From: Clostridia bacterium
GTDB taxonomy: Bacteria; Bacillota; Clostridia; Oscillospirales; CAG-272
Length of the DNA: 13,147 nucleotides
Direction: 5' to 3'
NCBI GenBank assembly: GCA_017453085.1
Contig: JAFTKV010000173.1
Span: 1 to 13,147, forward strand
Each line of letters starts with the position of its first letter. The stretch's first letter is position 1. The notes below the pieces were generated by a model. That model was not told where the DNA came from. It was given only the letters and a program-made list of their open reading frames with translations, and did no database searches. Both the position numbers and the translations under genes were made by a program. Positions 1 through 6,937 of the stretch are shown here, piece after piece.

Positions 1-155
1 GGGTGGCAGGGATATATACCACCACGGCCACGGAAGGCTCGCTGGACGAATGTCCCATGGTCTACAAAGCCCCCCAGCGGATACTGGAGGCGATTGGCGA
101 CACCGTTGAGGTGGAGCAGGTTGTGAAGCCCGTGTATAATTTCAAGGCCTGCTGA
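1..155 (+). CDS. rtcB: RNA-splicing ligase RtcB family, C-terminal end (partial)
   Basis: The window opens inside a plus-strand gene whose last 50 codons are visible, from frame position 3 to the TGA at 153-155. The peptide has GIYTTTATEGSLDECPMVYK and ends in KPVYNFKAC. A tail with Gly-Ile-Tyr-Thr-Thr, then Asp-Glu-x-Pro-Met-x-Tyr-Lys, then a Val-Glu-rich stretch and a final Pro-x-Tyr-Asn-Phe-Lys-Ala is characteristic of the RtcB 3'-phosphate/5'-OH RNA ligase family, cytoplasmic enzymes that use Mn2+ and GTP to seal RNA ends. The conserved metal-binding Cys and His residues lie upstream of the window, so activity cannot be judged. It is followed at 29 bases by a strong terminator, so it ends its transcription unit and is unrelated to the arginine cluster, which converges on it from the other strand. 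The call is by recognition of the tail only. Confidence 0.8.
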   Translation, partial: VAGIYTTTATEGSLDECPMVYKAPQRILEAIGDTVEVEQVVKPVYNFKAC

Positions 156-183
156 GTCTTGGAGAGTCGCAATAAATAAACCC

Positions 184-212
184 AAAGCCGACGAGCAATC
201 GTCGGCTTTTTT
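184..212 (+). terminator. Intrinsic terminator of the rtcB-type gene
   Basis: An 11-bp perfect stem AAAGCCGACGA / TCGTCGGCTTT (184-194 and 199-209) with a GCAA tetraloop runs into six T (207-212). It lies 29 bases after the rtcB-type stop. This is a textbook Rho-independent terminator on the plus strand; on the minus strand it would be preceded by an A tract and followed by TTTGGG, so some bidirectional function is possible. Confidence 0.92.
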
Positions 213-250
213 GCGTTTGGTGGGAGTTGTTAGTTAGGAGTCATAGGAAC

Positions 251-401
251 AAATCCCGACAAATGTCGGGATTTGAATCTTATCTGTATTTCTTGTTACT
301 TTCCACTTGTGCGGAAAGTAACCAAAGGCACACTTCAGGGGCTCCGCCCCTAAAGGTAACCCCGTAGGTCGCGCCTGTGTAGTTCCGCTTTGCGGAACTA
401 C
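251..401. repeat. Cluster of four short perfect palindromes in a gene-free region
   Basis: Four hairpins lie in 150 bases: AAATCCCGAC/GTCGGGATTT (251-260, 265-274); GTTACTTTCC/GGAAAGTAAC (295-304, 313-322); AGGGGC/GCCCCT (337-342, 346-351); GTAGTTCCGC/GCGGAACTAC (379-388, 392-401). None has a convincing T tract and no open reading frame here has a ribosome site or plausible protein. They look like interspersed palindromic repeats (REP- or MITE-like debris) common between genes of gut Clostridia; that interpretation is inference. Confidence 0.6.
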
Positions 402-581
402 GACGCTCCATGGGGATAGGCGCCCCTTTCAGCGACAGAGTTGCGGTTTGGTGTAAATGGGTGTCGTGCACCGATACCAATGGAGACAGACTCCGTGGCA
501 ATCTTCAGCGATACCAATCCGATACCGTTTCTTTAGCGGATCATTTTTCGTTTTTAGTTTGTGCAAACATAGCATAAAAGT
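402..581. other. Gene-free stretch with no recognised feature
   Basis: No gene, RNA or promoter is supported here. The only internal pattern noticed is the 9-mer GATACCAAT at 473-481 and again at 510-518. The region is transcriptionally downstream of both neighbours (rtcB on plus, carB-dapF on minus), so it sits between convergent units. Confidence 0.5.
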
Positions 582-735
582 AGGGCGGCAAGTATTTGCC
601 GCCCTTTTCATAAAGTTTTGGGAGGTGCAATGCAATTCGGCTACGCCGAATTGCTGTAGTACGCCCCCAAGGGCGTACTACATAGAACGTTCTTTTTTCA
701 AAAAGGTGCCTGCCGGGTCCGGGCAGAGCCCGGGA
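582..735 (-). repeat. Modular hairpin repeat, copy C, with inserted double-hairpin cassette
   Basis: Read on the minus strand from just after the carB-dapF stop, it has a GC hairpin (CCGGGC/GCCCGG, plus-strand 719-724 and 728-733), a degraded CCTTTTTGAAAAAAG arm (686-707), then two nested palindromes, then an ACCTCC-CAAAACTTT block (613-627) and a terminal hairpin GGGCGGCAA/TTGCCGCCC (583-591, 596-604). The palindromes are GTAGTACGCCC/GGGCGTACTAC (656-666, 671-681) and GCAATTCGGC/GCCGAATTGC (632-641, 645-654). The same order of blocks, lacking the two inserted palindromes, occurs at 9677-9747. The last hairpin is followed by TTTT on plus and by TACTTTT on minus, so it may also act as a weak terminator for the arginine operon; that is inference. 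Confidence 0.7.
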
Positions 736-3700
736 TCAATACTCCAGTTCGCCTTTGTAGACGAGGTCAGCGTTACCGGTGAGGGTGATGCCGTCGTCGG
801 TGTAGTTCACGATGAGGTCGCCGCCCTTGACCTTGACGGTGACGTCCTCGCCCTTCTTGCAGAAGCCGTTTTCTACGGCAGCTACTACGGCGGCGCAAGC
901 GCCGGTACCGCAGGCGAGGGTTTCGCCGTTACCGCGCTCCCAAACACGCATCTTGATGGTGACGGGATTCACTACGCGGATGAATTCGGTGTTCACACGC
1001 TCGGGGAAGAGGGGAGAATGCTCGAAGAGCGGACCAACCTTCTCTACCTCTACCGCATCTACGCGGGGAGCGAAGACTACGCAGTGGGGGTTGCCCACGG
1101 AAACGCAGGTGATGTTGTAGTTCTCGCCGCCGATTTCTACGGGATGGTCGATAACCGTTTCCTTGTCAATGGCAACGGGCAGATCGGCTGCCAGGAGAGA
1201 CGCCTTGCCCATACGGATGGTTACCGAAGTTACCTTACCGTCGGAGACGAAGAGTTTCATCCACTTGATGCCGCTGGCGGTTTCTACGGTGATGTGAGTG
1301 TGGGTAGTGTAGCCGTTGTCGTAGAGGAATTTGCCCACGCAGCGCAGAGCGTTACCGCCCATCTTACCCTCGGAGCCGTCCTGATTGAAGAGGCGCATCT
1401 TAGCGGTGGCTACGCTGGATTTCTCGATCAGCACGATACCGTCGCCGCCGATGCCGTAGTGACGGTCACAGTAGGTGACAGCCAGGGACTCGGGGCAGGT
1501 GATGGAGCCGTCGAAGTTGTCGATATAGATATAGTCATTGCCGGTGGCACTCATCTTATGGAAGACCAGCTTGCGACGGGTCGCACGCATATCGTTGATA
1601 TTCACCAGCTCGGTGTTGTAGAGATTATAGCGAGAGGAGATGATGTCCGCCATCGCATTGGCGGTATCCAGAGAGGTCAGGCAGGAGATGGACAGCTGGA
1701 TCGCACGGCGCTGCAGGGTGATGAACTCCTCAATGGTGGAGTCATACAGAGCGCCGGTGTAAACGATATAGTTCAGCTTGCCTGCTTCCATCAGTCGGAA
1801 CACGTCTCCGCCGGGAGCGATGCTGCTCACTACGGTCACGTCGATGCCCAGACTGGAGATGGACTCGGCAGTGTCGGGGGTAGCGTAGAGCTTCATGCCC
1901 AGATCGTCCAGCTTCTTAGCCAGCGTTACGACCTCATACTGGTCATAGTCGACTACCGACAGCAGAATACCAACCTCGTTGCCGCCAAAGGGAGCGGCCA
2001 GCTTGAAGCCTGCGGCGTTGAGACCTTTGTACAGAGCCTCGGTCAGCGTCTTGCCGATGCCCAAAACCTCACCGGTGGACTTCATTTCCGGACCGAGAGA
2101 GGAGTTCACATCAGACAGCTTCTCGAAGGAGAAGACGGGTGCCTTAACGGTGAAGTAGGGAGGAGTCTTGTACAGACCGGTGCCGTAGCCCATGTCAGCC
2201 AAAGACTCGCCGATCATCACACGGGAGGCAATGTCTACCATAGGAACGCCGGTCACCTTGCTGATATAGGGAATGGTACGGGATGCACGGGGGTTTACCT
2301 CGATGACGTACAATTCACCGTGGTAGATCAGGTACTGGATGTTGACCAGACCCTTGGTGCCCAGCTCCAGCGCCAAGTTAGTGGAGCAGTCGATGATCGC
2401 CTGCTTCATCTTATCGGTGATGTTGTAGGGAGGATAAACCGCAATGGAGTCGCCCGAATGTACGCCCGCACGCTCGATGTGCTGCATAATGCCGGGGATG
2501 AGCACGTCCTTGCCGTCGGAGATCACGTCTACCTCCAGCTCGGGACCCATCATATACTTGTCCACCAGAACGGGGTTGTCAATGCCGCCCGCTAAGATGA
2601 CGTTCATATACTTTTCCACGTCCGCAGGAACGTGTGCGATGATCATATTCTGACCGCCGATAACGTAGGAGGGACGGAGCAGTACGGGATAGCCCAATGC
2701 CTCTGCGGCCTCCAGCGCCTCTGCGAGATTCAGAACAGCGCGGCCCTTGGGACGACGGATTCCAAATCTTTCCAGCAGAGCGTCGAACTTTTCACGGTCC
2801 TCGGCGGTATCAATGCCCTCTGCGGAGGTGCCGAGAATGCGGATGCCGTTGTCGTCCAAGAACTGGGTCAGTTTGATAGCGGTCTGTCCGCCGAATGCCA
2901 CTACAACGCCGATGGGCTTCTCGATCTCGATGACGTTCATCACGTCCTCGGGAGTGAGGGGCTCGAAATACAGACGGTCTGCAGTATCGTAGTCGGTGGA
3001 AACGGTCTCGGGGTTGTTGTTGATGATGGCAACCTCGTAGCCCAGCTCCTGCAGAGTCCATACGCAGTGTACCGAGGAGTAGTCGAACTCAATACCCTGA
3101 CCGATACGGATAGGACCGGAGCCCAGTACGATGACGCGCTCCTTTTTAGAGGTGGAAAGAATCTCTCTTGCCTCGCAAGCCTCGTCATAAGAGGAGTAGA
3201 AATAGGGAGTCGCAGCGGCAAACTCTGCGCCGCAGGTGTCAACCATCTTGTAGGAAGCAGCACGGTGCATAGAAGCAGGTACTTCCTTCACGCCTGCAAG
3301 GCGGGCAAGGGCTTTGTCGGGATAGCCGAAGGTTTTGCCGGCAAGGTAATTCTCTTCGGTCAGACCCTCTGCAGCCAGCTTCGCTTCGTAATCTGCCAGC
3401 TTCTTCAGCTTGGATAGGAACCACTTGTCGATGCGAGTGATCTTGTTAATAGTGTCCAGAGAAACGCCCTTCTTGATAGCCTCGAATACGGTGAAGAGGC
3501 GCAGGTCGTCCAGATTGTGGAGACGCTCCTCAACGGGAGTATCGTCCATAGGTGCTTTGTTCAGGGTGTCCAGGGAGATTTCCGCACCGCGGACAGCCTT
3601 CATGATCGCTATCTCAAAGGAGGGAGCGATGGCCATTACCTCGCCGGTTGCCTTCATCTGGGTGCCCAGCTTACGGGACTTGCCGCCAAATTTATCGAAG

Positions 3701-4782
3701 GGCCACTTGGGGAATTTTACGACGCAGTAGTCAACGGTAGGCTCGAAGCAAGCGAAGGTGGTGCCGGTCACCTCGTTCTTGATCTCGTCCAGGGTATAGC
3801 CCAGCGCGATCTGGGTGGTCACCTTGGCGATGGGATAGCCGGTCGCCTTGGATGCCAGTGCGGAGGAACGGGATACACGGGGGTTAACCTCGATCACCGC
3901 ATACTCGAAGGATTCGGGATTCAGCGCAAACTGACAGTTACAGCCGCCCACGATGCCCAGCGCGTCTACGATGGACAGAGAAGCCGCACGGAGCATCTCG
4001 AATTCCTTGGGGGAAAGGGTAAATGCGGGAGCGACTACGATGGAGTCGCCGGTGTGGATGCCTACGGGGTCGAAGTTTTCCATAGAGCAGATGACGATGG
4101 CGTTGCCTGCGGCGTCGCGCATTGCCTCAAACTCGATTTCCTTCCAGCCGTAAATATATTTCTCAACCAGGATCTGGGTGATGGGAGACAGATCCAGACC
4201 TGTGCGGGCAACGACCCGCAGTTCTTCTTCGTTGTAGGCAACGCCGCCGCCAGCACCGCCCAGGGTAAATGCGGGACGGATGATCACGGGGTAGCCGATG
4301 CGGTTGGCAACGGCAATGGCGGTGTCCATATCCTCGGCAATGTCCGAGGGAATCAGGGGCTGACCGATCTCCTCCATAGCTTCCTTGAAGAGCTCACGGT
4401 CCTCGGCACGGGTGATGGAGTCGGCGTCGGTACCCAAGAGGCGCACGCCCATCTTCTCCAGATAGCCGTCCTTGGCCAGCTGCATGGCGATGGTCAGACC
4501 GGTCTGACCGCCAAGGCCTGCCAGAATAGAGTCGGGACGCTCTTTTTCAATGATTCGCTTGATGGTGTCAACGTTCAGGGGCTCCAGATAGATTTCATCT
4601 GCCAGTGCCTTGTCGGTCATAATGGTAGCAGGGTTGGAGTTGACCAGCACTACGTTCACGCCTGCTTTTTTCAGTACACGGCAAGCCTGTGCGCCTGCGT
4701 AGTCAAACTCGGCGGCCTGACCGATGACGATGGGTCCGGAGCCGATGACAAGAACCTTCTGAATGGCGTTATCGCGGGGCAT
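736..4782 (-). CDS. carB-dapF: Carbamoyl-phosphate synthase large subunit fused to a diaminopimelate epimerase-like domain
   Basis: A single 1348-residue reading frame. Residues 1 to about 1064 are a complete CarB: two homologous ATP-grasp halves (each beginning VLGSGP/VIGSGP-x-x-IGQ and containing EVNPR-x-SR), the oligomerisation segment between them, and a C-terminal MGS-type allosteric domain. It makes carbamoyl phosphate from bicarbonate, 2 ATP and ammonia. From Met1065 the frame continues without stop or ribosome site into about 284 residues of DapF fold: KMSATGNDY, FNQDGSEG, GNPH, NTEF, ERGNGET and ACGTGACA are all present. The first catalytic Cys of DapF (normally M-C-G-N) is Gly1142; the second is Cys1291. 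Epimerisation of LL- to meso-DAP is therefore doubtful. Start: ATG at 4782, overlapping the carA stop as TGATG, with AGGTG 7 bases upstream; an in-frame GTG at 4788 is less likely. Fusion and residue losses are read directly; the functional consequence is inference. Confidence 0.95.
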   Translation of the reverse strand: MPRDNAIQKVLVIGSGPIVIGQAAEFDYAGAQACRVLKKAGVNVVLVNSNPATIMTDKALADEIYLEPLNVDTIKRIIEKERPDSILAGLGGQTGLTIAMQLAKDGYLEKMGVRLLGTDADSITRAEDRELFKEAMEEIGQPLIPSDIAEDMDTAIAVANRIGYPVIIRPAFTLGGAGGGVAYNEEELRVVARTGLDLSPITQILVEKYIYGWKEIEFEAMRDAAGNAIVICSMENFDPVGIHTGDSIVVAPAFTLSPKEFEMLRAASLSIVDALGIVGGCNCQFALNPESFEYAVIEVNPRVSRSSALASKATGYPIAKVTTQIALGYTLDEIKNEVTGTTFACFEPTVDYCVVKFPKWPFDKFGGKSRKLGTQMKATGEVMAIAPSFEIAIMKAVRGAEISLDTLNKAPMDDTPVEERLHNLDDLRLFTVFEAIKKGVSLDTINKITRIDKWFLSKLKKLADYEAKLAAEGLTEENYLAGKTFGYPDKALARLAGVKEVPASMHRAASYKMVDTCGAEFAAATPYFYSSYDEACEAREILSTSKKERVIVLGSGPIRIGQGIEFDYSSVHCVWTLQELGYEVAIINNNPETVSTDYDTADRLYFEPLTPEDVMNVIEIEKPIGVVVAFGGQTAIKLTQFLDDNGIRILGTSAEGIDTAEDREKFDALLERFGIRRPKGRAVLNLAEALEAAEALGYPVLLRPSYVIGGQNMIIAHVPADVEKYMNVILAGGIDNPVLVDKYMMGPELEVDVISDGKDVLIPGIMQHIERAGVHSGDSIAVYPPYNITDKMKQAIIDCSTNLALELGTKGLVNIQYLIYHGELYVIEVNPRASRTIPYISKVTGVPMVDIASRVMIGESLADMGYGTGLYKTPPYFTVKAPVFSFEKLSDVNSSLGPEMKSTGEVLGIGKTLTEALYKGLNAAGFKLAAPFGGNEVGILLSVVDYDQYEVVTLAKKLDDLGMKLYATPDTAESISSLGIDVTVVSSIAPGGDVFRLMEAGKLNYIVYTGALYDSTIEEFITLQRRAIQLSISCLTSLDTANAMADIISSRYNLYNTELVNINDMRATRRKLVFHKMSATGNDYIYIDNFDGSITCPESLAVTYCDRHYGIGGDGIVLIEKSSVATAKMRLFNQDGSEGKMGGNALRCVGKFLYDNGYTTHTHITVETASGIKWMKLFVSDGKVTSVTIRMGKASLLAADLPVAIDKETVIDHPVEIGGENYNITCVSVGNPHCVVFAPRVDAVEVEKVGPLFEHSPLFPERVNTEFIRVVNPVTIKMRVWERGNGETLACGTGACAAVVAAVENGFCKKGEDVTVKVKGGDLIVNYTDDGITLTGNADLVYKGELEY

Positions 4783-5858
4783 CAGCACTCACCTGCTTTC
4801 TTGGATTTGATCACGGTTTCAATAAAATGGGTGTACAGGAAGGAGGTATCGTGAGGGCCGTTTCCGTAGACGGGGGTAAACTGCACCGACTGTGCGGGAA
4901 TTTCGGGATAGTAGCACAGACCCTCGCAGGTGCCGTCGTTCACGTTGCGGTAGATCTCGGTAGCCTTCACCGAATCCGCCACTACGGTGTAGCCGTGGTT
5001 CTGGGTAGTCATATAGGTACGGGTACCGGTGAGATCCTTCACGGGCTGATTGCCGCCACGGTGACCGTGGTGGAGCTTTTCGCAGCGTCCGCCCATGGCA
5101 AGCGCAAGGATCTGATGACCCATACCGATGCCGAAGATGGGAGGTTTTCCGACCAGTGCCTTCACGGTTGCAATAGCATTGATATGCTCGTTGGGATCGC
5201 CGGGGCCCTCGGACAGCAGGATGCCGTCGGGATCGGTTGCCAGTACCTCCTCGGCGGTAGCAGTGAAGGGAAGGATGGTAACGGTAGCGCCCTTTGCCAT
5301 CAGCGCATCGGCGATGTGCGCAGAGGAGCCGAAGTTGAGCAGCGTCACACGGCAGAGCTCCTCGCCAGCAGCAGGGAGGACGGCACTCGCTTCGGGAGTC
5401 ACCGCAGCAGCAGCGTCCTTGATCTCGTAGGCAGAAAGGGCAGACAGATCGGCAGGTACCTCGTCGCAAATCATTGCCGCCATCACGCCGTTTTCACGGA
5501 TAGTGCGGGTGACCTCACGGGTGTCGATGCCATAAATGCCGGGGATGCCCTGCTCCTTCAGATATTGATCCAGATCGTACTGGCAGCGGAAGTTGGAGGG
5601 GGTGTCGCACCATTCCCGCACCACGTAGCCCGCAACCGTGGCTTGGTCGGGGATATCCTCCTCGATGACGCCGTAGTTGCCGATGAGAGGGAAGGTCTGG
5701 AGCACGATCTGACCGTAGTAGTTGGGATCGGTTAGGTTCTCCAGATATCCCACCACGCCGGTGGTAAAGACCAGTTCACCGGTGACCGAGGTATCCGCGC
5801 CGAAGCGCTTGCCCTCGAACACCTTTCCGTTTGCTAGTACCAAATATGCTTTTTTCAT
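4782..5858 (-). CDS. carA: Carbamoyl-phosphate synthase small subunit, glutaminase triad lost
   Basis: A 358-residue protein of normal CarA length. The N-terminal CarA domain (GKVFEGKRFG, GELVFTTGVVGYLE, LTDPNYYGQIV, YGIDTREVTR) is intact, and the C-terminal half has the class I glutamine amidotransferase fold (LLSEGPGDP, GHRGGNQPV, TTQNHGY). In active enzymes this domain hydrolyses glutamine and channels ammonia to CarB. Here the nucleophile elbow reads FGIGMGHQ, with Gly245 instead of Cys (E. coli Cys269), and the His-Pro-Glu motif reads T328-P-V330 (E. coli His353, Glu355). All three triad residues are missing, so glutaminase activity is not expected; the subunit may be kept as a scaffold or activator of an ammonia-using CarB. 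Start chosen at the ATG at 5858 (MKKAYLVL) because AGGAG lies 8 bases upstream; an in-frame extension to 5909 has no ribosome site. The stop overlaps the carB start by one base, implying translational coupling. Confidence 0.95.
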   Translation of the reverse strand: MKKAYLVLANGKVFEGKRFGADTSVTGELVFTTGVVGYLENLTDPNYYGQIVLQTFPLIGNYGVIEEDIPDQATVAGYVVREWCDTPSNFRCQYDLDQYLKEQGIPGIYGIDTREVTRTIRENGVMAAMICDEVPADLSALSAYEIKDAAAAVTPEASAVLPAAGEELCRVTLLNFGSSAHIADALMAKGATVTILPFTATAEEVLATDPDGILLSEGPGDPNEHINAIATVKALVGKPPIFGIGMGHQILALAMGGRCEKLHHGHRGGNQPVKDLTGTRTYMTTQNHGYTVVADSVKATEIYRNVNDGTCEGLCYYPEIPAQSVQFTPVYGNGPHDTSFLYTHFIETVIKSKKAGEC

Positions 5859-5871
5859 AGATTTATCTCCT

Positions 5872-5886
5872 GCCGCATTTAGCGGC
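5872..5886 (-). promoter_or_regulatory. Small hairpin abutting the carA ribosome site
   Basis: GCCGC/GCGGC (5872-5876, 5882-5886) with a 5-base loop lies directly upstream of the carA AGGAG. It is the only structured element in the 112-bp argF-carA gap and has no T tract, so it is not a terminator. A role in processing or in carA translation is possible but unproven. Confidence 0.35.
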
Positions 5887-5970
5887 GCAGCAGTAGGAGC
5901 GAGTGGCATCCCACTGCAGAAAATTAACTTCTTGGGGGGGACTGCGTCCAGCTGTTCACCGGATGGAGTG

Positions 5971-6900
5971 TCAGTTGCAAAGGTCGGTAGTACTGTCGCC
6001 GCCCAGTAGCTTCACCAGAACGGCCTTCTGTGCGTGGAGACGGTTTTCTGCCTCGTCGAAGATCTCGTCGGCGTGAGCCTCCATCACCTCTGCGGTGATC
6101 TCCTCGCCACGGTGTGCGGGCAGACAGTGGAGCACCATCGCATCGGCGTGTGCCACTGCCATGACCTCGCTGTTGATCTGATAGCCCTCGAAGATCTTCT
6201 TCCGTTCAGCGGCCTCGCCCTCCTGACCCATGGATGCCCAAACGTCGGTGTAGAGCACGTCCGCATCCTTGCAGGCTGCCATGATGTCGTCGGTGCAGGT
6301 GAACTTGCCGTTCTCAGCAGCCCACTTCATGATCTCGGGATCGGGCTGATGGGACTTGGGGCAAGCTACGGCCACTTCCATACCGGTCTTGATACCGCCA
6401 ACGATCAGCGAGTTTGCCATATTGTTGCCGTCGCCGATGAAGACCAGCTTGTTGCCGGCAAGCTTACCCTTATGCTCACGGATGGTCATCAGGTCTGCCA
6501 GCACCTGACAGGGATGGCAGTAGTCGGTAAGTCCATTGATGATCGGGATAGAGCCGTATTTCGCCAGATTTTCCACTTCCTCCTGCTCGAAGGTGCGGAT
6601 CATAATGCCGTCCAGATAGCGGGAGAGCACGCGAGCGGTATCTTCCACCGGCTCGCCTCTGCCAATCTGGGTGTGTGCGGAGGACAGGAAAAGTGCCTGA
6701 CCGCCCAGATCGTACATACCCACCTCAAAGGAAACGCGGGTGCGGGTGGAGGACTTGGAGAAGATCATACCCAGGGTCTTGCCCTTCAGGTGATGATGCT
6801 CGATGCCGTTGTGCTTTTCGTATTTCAGTTGATCTGCCGTGTTCAGCAGCTCCAGGATCTCCGTTTCGGAAAGATCCATGAGTTTGAGTAAATGCTTCAT
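5971..6900 (-). CDS. argF: Ornithine carbamoyltransferase
   Basis: A 309-residue protein, the usual length. It transfers the carbamoyl group from carbamoyl phosphate to L-ornithine, giving citrulline, in the cytoplasm; it acts as a trimer in this family. The carbamoyl-phosphate motif STRTR is at residues 51-55 (in FSKSSTRTR), HPCQ at 129-132, the ornithine-side loop DVWASMGQE at 219-227 and the catalytic HCLPAHRGEEI at 258-268; all are intact. The SMG loop and HCLP motif point to ornithine rather than N-acetylornithine or aspartate as acceptor. Start: ATG at 6900 (MKHLLKLMDLS) with GAGG about 9 bases upstream; an in-frame extension to 6981 runs into argB and has no family support. It lies 37 bp after argB and 112 bp before carA, placing carbamoyl phosphate producer and consumer in the same transcript. 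Confidence 0.96.
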   Translation of the reverse strand: MKHLLKLMDLSETEILELLNTADQLKYEKHNGIEHHHLKGKTLGMIFSKSSTRTRVSFEVGMYDLGGQALFLSSAHTQIGRGEPVEDTARVLSRYLDGIMIRTFEQEEVENLAKYGSIPIINGLTDYCHPCQVLADLMTIREHKGKLAGNKLVFIGDGNNMANSLIVGGIKTGMEVAVACPKSHQPDPEIMKWAAENGKFTCTDDIMAACKDADVLYTDVWASMGQEGEAAERKKIFEGYQINSEVMAVAHADAMVLHCLPAHRGEEITAEVMEAHADEIFDEAENRLHAQKAVLVKLLGGDSTTDLCN

Positions 6901-6937
6901 GATAAATAGCCTCGCAAAATGAGAATTGATAACAGAA

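Noticed and set aside
583..607. Clear intrinsic terminator for the carB-dapF transcript
   Set aside because: The hairpin's good T tract is on the plus strand; on the gene strand the run is TACTTTT, so it was kept only as part of a repeat with possible weak termination.
251..735. CRISPR array
   Set aside because: The palindromes differ in sequence and spacing; there are no regular direct repeats with spacers and no cas gene.
1540..1640. CarB-DapF fusion as a frameshift or missed-stop artefact
   Set aside because: Both domains are full length and in the same frame through the junction with no stop, no indel signature and no internal ribosome site; an artefact would need loss of a stop codon as well as of the dapF ribosome site.
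457..2595. Long plus-strand open frame opposite carB-dapF, and similar ones at 2632-3417 and 3517-4854
   Set aside because: They are the complement of strongly conserved CarB/DapF coding sequence, have composition typical of antisense frames and no recognisable domain or proper ribosome site.
4783..4788. GTG at 4788 as the carB start
   Set aside because: The ATG at 4782 has AGGTG at ideal spacing and forms the typical TGATG overlap with carA; the GTG itself lies at the edge of that ribosome site.
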